From positions 1-64,000 of the forward strand of contig MU831918.1 of assembly GCA_029204225.1 (NCBI GenBank): a DNA stretch of 64,000 nt. The letters are read 5' to 3'. The notes beneath the pieces are model-generated. The model was not told where the DNA came from, ran no database searches, and saw only the letters and a program-made list of their open reading frames with translations. This document shows positions 12,013 to 23,526 of the stretch, piece after piece. This stretch comes from Diphasiastrum complanatum (taxonomy: Eukaryota; Streptophyta; Lycopodiopsida; Lycopodiales; Lycopodiaceae). Made by a program: the position numbers and the translations under genes. Numbering within the stretch: the stretch's first letter is position 1; every line of letters begins with the position of its first letter.

Positions 12013-13346
12013 TTGCTAGATGCATGCCTATTTTATATAGATTCGACTCCTTTATGGGCAGATGATATCACTAGATATCTAGCCACTGGGGAGATCGATC
12101 CTCAGTTGACCAAACCGCAAAAAATCAAACTTATTATGAAATCCTTACCATATCCTCTTATTGCGGGACAACTATATAAGTTAGCTATTGATGGTATTAC
12201 ATGTCATTGTGCCCATGAGTTTGAAGTCCAACGGATTATTGCCTTGACACATGAGGGTATTAGAGGTGGACATTTCTCTTCTGATGCTACTGTTAGGGCA
12301 ATTCTTTTGGCTAGATTTTGGTGGCCAACCCTTTTCAAAGGCACTTACGGTTATGTAAAAGTTTGTGACGTTTGCCAACGTGCAAAGATTACCAAAAAAG
12401 CTGATCACAATCTCCTTACTCCAATACTTTAAAGCGAAGCCTTTCACAAATGGGATATTTATTTTGTTGGACCTATTAGTCTAGCAACACGTGGCACGAA
12501 ATCATGATATATCTTGATTGCCACCGATTATGCAACAAAGTGGATAGAGGCTAGAGCAACACGCAAAATCGACGCAAAGTCTGTAGTACGCTTCCTCTAT
12601 GAAAACATCATCACTAGATTTGGTTGTCCAATAGAGCTTGTCAGTGATCGAGGTTCTCACTTCCTTAATGAAGTAATCAATAGTTTACTGACTCATTACT
12701 TCGTTATCCACCGAAAGAGTAACCCGTACTATCCTAGATGCAATGGACTAGTTGAGTCTACAAATAAAATGATTTGTAAAATCTTAACCAAGATAGTAGA
12801 AACCAATCGATCAGACTGGGAAACAAAATTATTCTCTGCTATTTGGGCCTATCGTACAACGCCAAAGCGAGCCACAGATTGGAAAACACCTTTTGAGCTG
12901 GTATATGGCCAAGAGGTTGTTATACCAGTTGAATTTTTGATTCCATCATTATGCGTCACTTTAGTTTTTGCCAAAGACTTGTGTGATGATAATGCTTATC
13001 AACAGCAAGTTCAAAATCAACTTTTCACGTTGACAAAACTGTGTGAAACACGTCTTTTATCCTACCATGCACAGTTAGTCCACAAACGACGACAGAAGGT
13101 CTCGCATGATCGTCATGTCCGGACTAAGGATATTCACGATGGTGATAAAGTTTTACTTTACACATCTTCCAAAGTCCATCCAAGCAAATTGAAATTCCGT
13201 AGCCAAGGTCCTTATGTTGTGTAGAAGATTTTTACAAATGGTGTCGTGCAATTGGAGATGCTAGAAGGCATACCCCTTGACACATTAGTCAATGGTAGCC
13301 GTCTACGATGATACTATGAAGACATCTTTACCATAGATCCTGTTTG
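12013..13346 (+). pseudogene. Gypsy integrase
   Basis: Integrase inserts the cDNA into the host chromosome. Visible in order: an N-terminal zinc domain, THEGIRGGHFSSDATVRAI then VCDVCQRAKI (HHCC); the core with WDIYFVGP, ATDYATKWIEA, ELVSDRGSHFLNEV and NGLVESTNKM, supplying Asp, Asp and Glu; YRTTPKRATDWKTPFELVYGQ; and a C-terminal part with VHKRRQKVSHDRH and LVNGSRLRRYYEDIF. Stops interrupt it at 12430, 12505 and 13222 within otherwise continuous sequence, each one base from a sense codon. No chromodomain is seen at the end. Clearly a recent pseudogene rather than an ancient one. Confidence 0.88.
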
Positions 13347-13419
13347 AGGTGCATTTTAGGATTTCTTCTCATTTTCTTCTATTTTTCTTTTCTTTCCTCA
13401 TGTCTAATGATTAGACTTA

Positions 13420-13490
13420 TTTTTTACAATACCCTCTATTTGATACTTTTGTATTTTCCAAAAGTATCAAATAGAGGGTATTGTAAAAAA
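13420..13490. repeat. Perfect 32-bp inverted repeat (hairpin)
   Basis: Arm 13420-13451 is perfectly complementary to 13459-13490, with a 7-nt loop tattttc. It lies 74 bp after the end of the Gypsy integrase frame (stop at about 13346). It is AT-rich but not a simple repeat: the arms contain accctctatttgatac and its complement. Confidence 0.95.
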
Positions 13491-13499
13491 TTTGGGTAG

Positions 13500-13990
13500 G
13501 AATTTTTTAAGCACGGGCTCGAAAGATAATTTTTGATCCTTTGTAATCTTTTCGATACTTTTTGTTTCTTTGTCCCTTGTAAATTTCTACATACTTTAAA
13601 ATTTTTCAATACTCGACTCTAATTTTTAAGAATTTTCCGAGATGAGATCGATTCAAAAAAATTTGTAGTTTTTCGAGACATCAAGATTTTTTTGAGTCAT
13701 CTCAAATTTTTCAGATTTTTTCAAGTTTGAATCGACTCGAGAAAGTCAAGCTTTCTCTGAGTTCTCACAATTTTTCGAGTCTTTATCGATTCGAAAAAAC
13801 CACAATTTTTTTCGAGTGACTCATAATTTTTCGATACTTTTCAAGTTTTCGAATCTTTGAATTTTTTTTAAAAATGTAGAATTTTGCAATCCATCATTTT
13901 TGTTCGAGTCATTTTTATTGATTTTTCGATCTCTTATACATTTTTCAGTACAATGTTTTTTTTGAGTTTATCACTTTTTTTGTAGTTAAG
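13500..13990. other. T-rich spacer with ttttcgag words
   Basis: Low-complexity DNA rich in ttttcgag, caagttt and gaatcga words, similar in texture to 10500-11490. No coding signal. Confidence 0.6.
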
Positions 13991-14013
13991 AGATGCAGAG
14001 TTGCTGATAGTTA

Positions 14014-15780
14014 TGGAAGAGTTGTAGAGTGAAAGGGCCAAGAGATTGGAAGAGCAGAACCAGTTTTCAAATCAACTCCAGTCTCTCCGAGAGGTGCAAG
14101 ACCATATCGAGCATCGGTTAAATCTCATGACTCAGGAAAATAAGAGACTAACCAATGTGATGACAACAGTCAAGCTACCAATCAGGCCAGAAGATATCAG
14201 GAACAACGATAAAAATGGAACAGTATATCTCTTTAATCCATAAACACAAAGCCTTGAAGAGTAACCATCAAGTTTTAGAAGACGAAAGCAACAAGAAGCT
14301 GTCAGCACTCAAAGAGAGCATTGACAAGGTCCACGAGGAACTTCTCCTGTCAAAGCAACAAATGGACCTCTTGTGGAATATGACTTGTAGACTCGACGCA
14401 GGCATATTAGTGCAGAAAAAAGATGACCATAATGATGATGCTGGAGCTCCTAAGCAAAGCCGATCCATCAACCAACGAGGTGTTGGTTTTGGCATGCCAT
14501 ATCAAGGTTCCATAGTTGGCTCTCTCTGCAAACCTGCCATGGACTCCTCCACTTATACCCAGTTGCCCCACTCGCCTTCTTGTTTTTCTGAACCATTTTC
14601 ATCCTACCAACCTTCAGCACTTCCATTCGCTTGTTCAACCATATCCACTTCTAACACCATACTCCCTACATCGTCTCTTAAAATTGAGGACCATTTTCTT
14701 AAATAGTTCATTTCACCAACAACTCAGTATAGCCTCATAACTAACCCACTATCCTCCACTCGTAAACTGTTTTCGCCTCCATCACCACCTAATTTTAATT
14801 TTTCCAAATCAAGGTCCACTTGATGAGATTGTGCAGCCTACTATGGGACTTTCTTCATCTCCTCCAGAAGGAAAGAGTGACATCTTCACTGAATCAAAGT
14901 CCGAGGGTCCAACACCAAGTATTCTTGATACGAAGAGTGCCATAGCCTTGGATGACTATTTGACAAAGCCCTCAAGGAAGCTGCCTGAGAAATCCATAGA
15001 AAAGGTCAAAAGATGATACGACGATAAAAAATAATCTGACGAATTCCGAAAGACCTATAAGAAAGGAGAACGAGGAGGAGCAAATAAAGTAACTACAGAA
15101 GAATATCCAAAGCTCAGCAGCCTCGTAAACACCTTACGTCCACAACCCTCCCAAAGGATCGTGATGATGCTAAATAATGATGAGTAGCTTCAGGACTACC
15201 TAAGGGCACCAAGCTGGAAAAGGGTTGACCCCTACTATGCACCAATTAAGAGAAGAGACCCTTGGGAGAAAACAAAACCAGCTGAGTGACAGATCAATTG
15301 GTCTTTTATTCCAGGAATTGACTCAAGCTCAAATGTGGTAAAGTATTTAGATGCGCTACTAAAGTTTGGTTATGCCTATAGAGGAAGTGCAAATATTGTA
15401 GTCCAAGAAAGTGCAGATTATTGTTTATCCATAGCCTTTCTCATGGCATTGGAGTGCTACTGGGATAAGGGGCTACCACCCATAAAACTGGACGTAAATC
15501 AACCTTTGCAATCAGAAGGTGCACATCTAATGATGGCTAGACTTTATTTCCAAGCTGCATTTGCTTCCAGTTAGTACGTGCAGATGATCGAGAAGTGGTA
15601 TGGAAATAAGTTCATACTTGGAATAAGGCTGTACCTAGGACCTATTCCGTTGGGCGCAAAGACAAGATTCATCACATTTGAAGCCATCAGGAAGAAGGTT
15701 GGCTACGAGAAATCTCTTGATAGAAGAAAAGCTGAAAAGAGCAAGCAAGAGACTCTCGAATACGTAGTGCTATCCTGATA
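14014..15780 (+). pseudogene. Unrecognised extra reading frame downstream of Gypsy pol
   Basis: Three overlapping frames give a readable protein. The first parts (14046-14243, 14215-14706) have a coiled-coil look (heptad-like Leu/Glu/Gln, e.g. QLQSLREVQDHIEHRL and LSALKESIDKVHEELL), followed by a Ser/Pro-rich linker. From about 14825 to 15778 a single frame runs about 318 codons with five isolated stops (near 15014, 15032, 15185, 15287, 15572) and includes YLDALLKFGYAYRG, SADYCLSIAFLMALECYW, EKWYGNKFILGIRLYLG and GAKTRFITFEAIRKKVG. I recognise no family. It could be a displaced gag-like protein or an accessory ORF. Position between pol and the right 128-bp repeat suggests it belongs to the element. 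Confidence 0.5.
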
Positions 15781-16209
15781 AGCTGCTACTGCACCTTTGA
15801 AATTTTGACAAGAAGAGCAACAACGAGGCCAATAAATTCTTGGTTTTATGTAGCCAAACGTTGATCCATGCCTTTCCAAGAATCACACGTCGAAGCTGAA
15901 GCAATGCAGTGGAACCTGCAACACCATAGAGGGAGGATAATGTTAGCTGATGCCATGCCCCGAGGCATCAATGCAAAGCCTCTCCACTCAAAAGGGCTTC
16001 TAGCAGAGATGAAGTTGAGAGCCAAGTTTGAGAGCATGAGAATTAGAGTGCTAGGCTAAAATATACAGTTGTAAGCCCCATGGTAAGTCCCAAAAGATGG
16101 ATAGCCATGTGGGAGCTAGCAAATTAGGTTATCTTAACTTGAGTTATGTTTTTTAATAAAGAGGCCTCCTATTATCAAGTAAGAGGTGGAACTCAAATCA
16201 TTATAGATT

Positions 16210-16481
<272 letters not shown>

Positions 16482-16814
16482 AAGGAAACAAGGATGTTCG
16501 AATCACATTTGGGCAGAATCTCCTCATGAAAAATAAGAGGTATCTTTTTATTCTTGGAGAAGGCCCTATCCCTGAGCTCTAATTGGCTACTTCAAATGGC
16601 AAGGATTTTAATCCAAGCCATTTAACTTAACACAAACTAAATCTAATGGTGCTAAGAAATCACAAAGGAAACTAATAGGTTTCATGTGAGTTCTAACTTT
16701 GGGCCCTTTTAGCTTTTTAATGGCAACTTGACTTAGGGCCTTTAATGTCATTTTAGAGTTTTAAGCCCCTAGTCACTTATTCCTAGAACTAACTGGCATG
16801 CTCATTGGGTTGGG

Positions 16815-16945
16815 CTTATACATGTAGGAAGCCAGTGCCCTCACACTTATTACTCTAACTATATAGTGTATTGTGGTGAGGCCCACTTGGTAAGCTTAGC
16901 CTTACAATACTTTTAGTGGTGGGACACCACTAATTTTCCAGCATT
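16815..16945 (+). repeat. About 130-bp direct repeat, copy 1
   Basis: Starts cttatacatg and contains gccctcacacttattact and cccacttggtaag; a diverged copy is at 17425-17553. Function unknown; the second copy overlaps Gypsy integrase sequence at its left edge. Confidence 0.65.
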
Positions 16946-17066
16946 ATCCCCCACCTAAATAGGTGATGGTCCCATGGCACCTGCCTACGTTTGTTGTGGT
17001 AGAAGACTGTTGACACGTTTATTGCTGGTGATAGGATGCATTAGAAAAAGCATGAATAGATATCGC

Positions 17067-17445
17067 TTATGTACAATATGAGGCTTTATTTGATGATGAG
17101 CCTATTTGGAACTCTTCAAAAAGTGTTTGGAATGGCTGGTGGTGACCAGTACTTGCATAGTGAACTTGAGTTTGCCTTTGATCGTCTCTTTTGAGATCTT
17201 TCTTGTGAAGACGACGATCATACCAAGCCTTGCGATGTGTCTTTTCTATAGCAAGGGCATGGACTACTAACAAGTTTGTTTTGAATAGCTTGTGTAGGCA
17301 CTTCATGACAAAGGTGGAGCAATCTTGTATCATCCAATCGTTGCACTATGGAAATGCAAAGGGATGGGACATCACTACATCTTGGCCATACACAACTTGG
17401 AATGATGTTTGTTTGTTGTTGTATCTTATACACGCATAAAGCCAG
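17067..17445 (-). pseudogene. Gypsy integrase C-terminal fragment
   Basis: The minus strand encodes RYNNKQTSFQVVYGQDVV (compare the common AYRTT..TPFxLVYGQE motif) and, in another frame, HALAIEKTHRKAWYDRRLHKKD, the tail of a Gypsy integrase. Several frameshifts separate the pieces. Nothing upstream of the motif on the minus strand is integrase-like, so the fragment was cut at about 17445. It differs clearly from the integrase at 12013-13346 and is a separate element. Confidence 0.65.
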
Positions 17446-17553
17446 GCCCTCACACTTATTACTGTAATTGTACAATGTATTGTGGTGGGGCCACTTGGTA
17501 AGATTATCCTTATAGTACTTTTAATGGCAGGACCCACTAAGTGTCCAACAATG
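17425..17553 (+). repeat. About 130-bp direct repeat, copy 2
   Basis: Diverged copy of 16815-16945 with a few small indels. Confidence 0.6.
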
Positions 17554-17879
17554 ATATACAACTCTTCATGTTCTGAACTTGGATCACCTCCCATACAAGC
17601 CCTTCTAATGACTATCTCTTTTCCATTCTATCTCTAGCAGATTTTGACACACTAAATCTATGTCTCATCTATACGTTTAGAAATTAGATTGGTTGTGAAA
17701 TTCGGGTCAAGATTGCTGCGACTCACATTGGAAGGTGCTTGGGGGGTCTTTGGTTTTGTTTTTCTGTCATGAAACATTTTGGGAGCCTAAACTAGATGTC
17801 TCAAACATATATTTGTCTTCATTCAATGTGTCTACTTCAGATTGTAGAAGATTTGTTCCTTGTTACACATACCAAACAC

Positions 17880-17955
17880 CATTAACAACTGGAGATGACA
17901 TAGTAACATTAGGAGTGACATTAGGAGATGTCATAGTGACATTAGGAGTGATATT
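17880..17955. repeat. Short tandem repeat gtgacattaggag
   Basis: Four imperfect units built on (g)acat-agt(a/g)acattagga between 17893 and 17950, lying inside the region next to the SWIM-gene-related fragment. Confidence 0.6.
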
Positions 17956-18039
17956 TCAGGTACAGATTATATTGCTTACACAAAACCACATGAACTAATC
18001 TATGTATCCATTTTTATGGTTTCTTGTTTAAAGAAAACT

Positions 18040-18310
18040 AGGTGCCACTCTCAATTTGATCAACTTGTTGCAATGTCCTCTGTTGGCAGCCTTCATACAT
18101 TGACATTTGATCTAGCACCAATTCTTAGACATCAAATAGCCCACCAATTATTCTTCAATTCTCTTTCAAGTACATGAACACATGATTGTAGACTAACTTG
18201 TCCCGACGCATCGGTAGGTGTATATGAAATTCTAAATTGAGTGCAACTTGGAAGATTGTATTTACTCTTTGTGGACATCGTTTGCACATATTCTATATTT
18301 ATAAAATGAG
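18040..18310 (-). pseudogene. Fragment related to the SWIM-gene middle region
   Basis: The minus strand reads NIEYVQTMSTKSKYNLPSC, then SLQSCVHVLERELKNNWWAI, a stop, and CLRIGARSNVNV. This aligns with the plus-strand frame at 35413-35640 (NIEHVQRVRAKTKGSV, LQLCANILERELNNSWWAI, CLRIG). It is therefore a second relic of the same unnamed gene family. No SWIM finger is present here. The fragment is flanked by unrelated DNA. Confidence 0.6.
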
Positions 18311-19070
18311 ACACATTCTCATGATTATCAACACTCCATTGTGCTGGCCTCTTGCGTTTGATAGTTTGAATTGGTACATTTACATCACCTTCTTAGATCA
18401 ATCTATTCAAAAAATTCATTTACTCTTTCTGAGGATGAGATACCAGCAATTGAAGATCTCCTTCTTGAACGCACTCTTGCTAGCAAATTCTTAAATGTAT
18501 TGGCTAGACAGAAAAGATTTCTCCCACGCATTCAACAAAATTGCATTAGTTAAATTTCCCATCATAGCAAATCATCAATTTAAAATTGTAATTGTGCACT
18601 CTTTGCAGATTCAAAATTGTGTAGCAATTGGTTTCAAATCATTTGGATCTTCCAATCAAAAGTTATAGCCAATTCAATCAAGGTGGGTAGGGCACCCAAC
18701 CTAGTCGGACACATTTAGTTTGATCTCTATCTTGCTTGATTGATCCAAAAATTCAAGATAAAGCTTGCCAATCACATCTATTTGAGATCTAGTCATCTTT
18801 TTGAGATCATAGCCATATTGTTTCTTACAATTCCACTATATTAGCGTGATTTGTGAATTCTTTGAGTGTTTTACACATGCCAAAGAGAGTTTGACCCAAA
18901 CTTTTCCTATACTCCACTTTAGAGTGAGAGGTTGATCTAGTTTGAAAGAGATTAGAAAAGCTAGTGAGCTTGATCTCACATTTCATTGCAAGATCTTACA
19001 TAGGAGTTGGTAGTACACCTTTATTGGATCCTACTGAGTGAGAGAGAAGCAACATTCACTAATTTTTATG

Positions 19071-20110
19071 GCTTCCATGGGTTCCCTCCTATTGGAATCA
19101 GGTGAAAGGCTATCTACCTCCAACTATTCTATTTAGAAGGTAAGAATGGAGTCAATCTTGATACTCCAAGATGTGATGGACATTGTACTTGGGCTTGAGG
19201 AGGAGACACAAGTCCTTCGAGAAGCACTAGGATGGCTCTACATTATATCAAGATGAATGTCTTTGATGAGATTTTGAGAGAGATTGGTGTTTGTACCTTG
19301 GCCAAGTAAGCTTGGGATGCACTCAAAGCTATCTATGAGGCCAAGAATACCTCCAGGCTCCTCACTGTTAGAAATCAAATATTTCAAAGTTCTCAAAAGA
19401 GTGAGGGAGTGCTACTAATTATGTATTGAGATTCAAAGACATTCATAGGGAGCTTGCTTGTATTGGAGATTTTATCAATCAAAGTGAGCTAGTCCAAGTC
19501 ATTCTCAATGGCTTGAGAGATGAATATGAAAATCTTGTCCAATCCTATGCTATCAAGGAGGATTTACCAAGCTTGGAGGCCTTGCAAGGAGTTCTTATAG
19601 CTGAAGAATCAAGGCATGAGAACAAGCTTTTGAGGATGGATGAATTACCCCTCAATCATAATGGTGATGGCAAAGCACTATTTGTCAAAGACAAGCACAA
19701 AGGGAGGAGCAAGAAGCATCACCAACATTTCTCTAAAGACAAAGCAAAAGACAAAGCACAAGATGGAGAGGAGGAGGATTCCTCTCAAGCTTCTACATCT
19801 AAGATGAAGAAGAAGAATATTAAATGTTTCTTTTCTAGCAAGAAAGGCCACTATGCCACTAATTATTTTGAGAAGAACAACCAATTCAAACAAGCCAACA
19901 TCTCTAATGAGAAAGAAGATTCTATTACAAGTGATGGAGAAGGATCTCTTATGGTTTCAAGCTTCTCCTCATCACCCTTCAAGAAGGATGGATCTTGGTA
20001 TATTGATAGTGGAGCATCATCTCATATGTGTAGCTCCAAAAATTCCTTCTCATCTATCTTGCCTTATGAAGGAGCCAAGAAGTCTATATACAGTGCAAAT
20101 GATCAAGAGT
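19071..20110 (+). pseudogene. Copia gag-protease, decayed
   Basis: Gag starts at an ATG near 19071 (MASMGSLLLESGERLSTSNY) and soon shifts frame. The clean part (19426-20110) has QVILNGLRDEYENLVQSYA, the gag core, a Lys-rich tail, a zinc knuckle that has lost two ligands (CFFSSKKGHYATNY: the second and fourth Cys are Ser and Tyr), then protease with SWYIDSGASSHMCSS, the DSGA active site. A stop at 20110 follows. It cannot package RNA normally. Best matched in this window by the gag at 26685-27548. Confidence 0.85.
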
Positions 20111-20419
20111 GAAAAATTGAAGGAACAGAAAATATTTCCTTGAAGCTTGCATCTTCTAAAGTTCTCTCTCAAGAAGGGTCTTTTTGTCCCTAAGCATACA
20201 AAGAACCTTATAAGTGTTGGCCAACTTCTTGATAGTGGCCTTGATGTGAAATTCCATATTGATAGGCCAACTTCTTGATAGTGGCCTTGATGTGAAATTC
20301 CGTATTGATACTTGTGTGACCAAGAAGGATGATGAGATCCTTGCACATGGATCTATATTTGGAGGCATTTACAAACTGGATCCAAGAGAAAGTGCAATTT
20401 TTTGTGATTTTGCTTATGT

Positions 20420-21066
20420 GTGACCAAGCTTTCCAAGATGGAGTTATGGAATAGGAGATTGGGACATCCCAATAACAAATCCATGCTATCTATGATCAAA
20501 GAAGCCAAGGCTATTGGCTTTCCAAAGACACTTTCCAAGGAGATCAAGCCATGTGATGCTTGTGCTATTGCAAAATCACACAAGAATCTATATACAAGAT
20601 CTTCCATCAAGAGGACACATCCCTTGGAGTTGATTCGCTCGGAGGTACATTTCTCATCAAGCACAAGCAAGGGAGGAGCCACTCGTTTTCTAACTTTTAT
20701 TGATGATCACACAAGATACACATGATTATATCTTCTTTTTTCAAAATCCATGGTGTATGATTATTTCTTCTTATTCAAATCATGTTGAGAATCAATTCTC
20801 ATTGAAGATCAAAACTTTGAGGAGTGATGGAGGTGGAGAGTACATCTCCAACAAATTCCATGACTATTGTGAGCAAGAAGGCATCAAAAGGGAGTTCTCT
20901 TGTGCCTTTTGCCCTTCTCAAAATGGGGTGGCTGAGAGGAAGAATAGATTCTTGTGTGAATGTTCCAAAGCCTTAAGGCTTGAAGCATCCTTGCCAAAGA
21001 ACTTTTAGGGAGAGGCCATAAATTGTGCCAGCTATTTATGCAATAAGTTCACATTGAAAGTCACCA
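20420..21066 (+). pseudogene. Copia pre-integrase and integrase core, truncated
   Basis: Reads MELWNRRLGHPNNKSMLSM, PCDACAIAKSH (HHCC zinc site), TRFLTFIDDHTRYT, then after a shift LRSDGGGEYISNKFHDYC and PSQNGVAERKNRF. The catalytic Asp-Asp-Glu residues are visible. A stop at 21006 and loss of similarity at 21066 end it. The neighbouring minus-strand hAT relic starts within about 40 bp. Confidence 0.82.
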
Positions 21067-21094
21067 TATGAAGAAAAGCCGTATTGTGGAGAGG

Positions 21095-22190
21095 TGTAGG
21101 TACTTGCCCAATGTTTCTCGCTTTGCCTTGTTGAAAGGTCCACAGACTGTGGTAACTCACGTGGATCCTTTAAGCTCTCTTATATAGTTTACCAAGCGAT
21201 CCACACTTTTGATAGATTTGAGATTGACGCACACCATAAAGTACATGCATCACGACTTGATATGCTTCGTCCCAAAAATGAGAGTCTAAAAGCTTTGTAC
21301 TCAAAGCATCGACTTTCAATTTCATTCTCATCACTTGACCTTCCTCCCAAGAAGATAATGATGTACAGACAAAAGTCTCCATGATTTCGTTTTTATTTTG
21401 GAGTAGTGATTCAAGTGTGTGCAAAATATTGTTTCACCGGGTAGTTTCAGCATGCATACCATGCGTTGTCAAAAAATGTCAAGAACTCTTTGACGTTTCA
21501 TTACAAACTTGACAATTTTTTGACAATCATCTATAATACTTTTGAATCTCTGGGTATCCTCGTTTTTGTACCAATCGTGCAGCACAAGATTCAAGCTGTG
21601 TGTTGCACCCCGAGCTATAGATGTGTGGATAATGAGCCTCCAGTATTCTACAAGTAGCTCAACAGTTCTTAGCATTGTCCATCACCACCTGGACAACGTT
21701 AGGTGACCCAATCTCATCTATGACGTCACTCAACAAGTTTTATCTAAGTGCCTGTTTTGAGTTCACCGGCACTATCCACAACTTTTATGAAGCATTCACC
21801 ATGAGGACAAACCATCATGATGTTTTTTATCAACGGAGGTCGTTGCACATTTGACCATCCATCACTTATGATGGTACATCCTGATGATCCAATGTGGTTT
21901 AAAATCAATGTCTCAACTCCTTGTTTGAAATTTGCATAACATTTGTCAAGAAGTTATTTCTCATTTGATGATACGAGGGAGGGCAAAATCTAGGTCCATA
22001 TTCTGCGATTTTATGCCACGCACTTTTCCATTTGTCATGAATAACCATGTACAATGATGAACCAGTGAAAAAGATAGCTTTAGCTAAAGCGAGTTGTGCA
22101 TCATCCAGAAGAGGTGTACGAAACTTCTCTTGTAAAGTTTGTTGTTTGCTTTTGCTATTGGGAATAAATGCTAAGATCATCACTTCGATT
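21095..22190 (-). pseudogene. hAT-superfamily transposase relic (DUF659 type)
   Basis: hAT transposases excise and insert DNA by an RNase-H-fold Asp-Asp-Glu centre. The minus strand reads PLLDDAQLALAKAIFFTG, CPPSYHQMRNNFLTNVM, a shifted TIISDGWSNVQRPPLI (DUF659 start with the first catalytic Asp), DEIGSPNVVQVVMDNAKNC (second Asp), RGATHSLNLVLHDWYK and FWDEAYQVVMHVLYGVR. Several stops and frameshifts occur. No terminal repeats or 8-bp duplication were found. It separates two Copia fragments that are not continuous with each other, since both contain integrase. Confidence 0.75.
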
Positions 22191-22289
22191 ACTTCCCTCG
22201 TCTAATGGGAAGGTGTTTAGGGAAAAACCAAAGGAAGTTGTTCAAACTATATGCATGTGTTATTGCTAACGAAGTGTTGCAAGAGAGCA

Positions 22290-23526
22290 AATACCTATTC
22301 AAGATGTTTGGCATAAAAGGATGGGACACCTCAACTTCAAGTCATTGGAGGTAATGGCTAGAAAGCAAGTTGTGACAGGTCTTCTAAGTTCCTTAAAAAG
22401 TATCAATCATGTTTGTGAGTATTGTACTTTGTCAAAGTCACATAGACTTCCTTATACTAGATCTACAAAGTCTTTTCAAGTTGTACAATTGGATATTTAT
22501 GGAATTAGCAATAGTGGAGCTAAGATGTATATAACTTTCATTGATACTTTTAGTAGATTTTGTTGGATCTATCTACTAAAGAGCAAAGATGAAGTGTATG
22601 ATGTCTTTGTTAAGTTCAAGAATGCAAGGGATGACCAATTTTTCACAAGAATCAAGTGCTTAAGGAGTCACAATGGTGGTGAGTATATATCTACCAAGTT
22701 CAAGGCCTTTTGTGATGAGCATGGGATCAAGAGGGAGTATACAACACCAAGGACCCCACAACAAAATGGAGTGGCTGAAAGGAAGAATAGGACTTTATGT
22801 GAAAGTGCCAAAGCCATGAGGTTAAGTGCTAATCTTGATAAACCATTTTGGGATCAAGCTTTGTTGTGTGCCAATTTCTTGTGCAATAGGTGGCTGAGTG
22901 CTATTTTGGATGGAAGGACACCTTTTGAGATGCTATTCTAGAGGAGGCCGAGTGTCAACTTTCTAAGAACTTTTGGATGCACATGCTATGTCAATATTAC
23001 TCTTGATGATATGACCAAGGAGGATCCATCTTCAAGGAAAGTTATTTTTGTTGTTTATAGTGAGGTGAGTAAAGTCTACAAGGTTTGCATTCCTTCTACT
23101 AACAAAGTGATTGTTGATAGAGATGTCATTTTTGATAAGGGAAACATTCCAAAAGTGCCTTCAACTACTATTGATGGTGATGTGGATGGATCTAACATTT
23201 TTTATGTTGATGTAAATGATCCTACTTTAGATGGTGATGATGATGGACCTTCATCAAGTCAAAAGCCAAGGAGAACATCAAGGGAAAGCCAAATGCCTTC
23301 AAGACTCACATATGATGAAAAGGGTAAGCAAGTAGTTTTTGGAAATTATTTTGCTTTCCTAACCTCTTTTGATGAACCTACAAGTGTAGATGAAGCAAGG
23401 AAAGAAGAGAAGTGGATCCAAGCAACGAATCTTGAGTATCAAGCTCTTATGAAGAATGGAACATGGAGATTGGTGGAGTTATCTAAGGACAAGAAAGCTT
23501 TGGATGCAAATGGATCTTCAAGGTGA
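22290..23526 (+). pseudogene. Copia integrase and hinge
   Basis: DVWHKRMGHLNFKSLEVM and CEYCTLSKSHRLPYTRS form the zinc site; the core has QLDIYGI, ITFIDTFSRFCWIY, LRSHNGGEYISTKF and TPQQNGVAERKNRTLCESA. The second catalytic region reads SHNGG where SDNGG is usual, so the catalytic Asp is replaced by His. A stop (22939) precedes RTFGCTCYVN. The hinge (23011-23526) contains VIVDRDVIFDKG and QKPRRTSRESQ and an acidic linker. The frame is otherwise well kept, suggesting moderate age. Confidence 0.85.

Larger units (their letters stand above)
18590..21066 (+). mobile_element. 5' part of a Copia element (leader, gag, protease, integrase start)
   Basis: Leader, gag and protease (19071-20110), pre-integrase and integrase core (20420-21066) follow in order on the plus strand, then coding stops abruptly where a minus-strand hAT relic begins. 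The leader resembles that upstream of the gag at 26685 (shared acacatgccaaa and a motif around cataggagttggtagtaca), so the two are of one family. All coding parts are broken. Confidence 0.8.
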
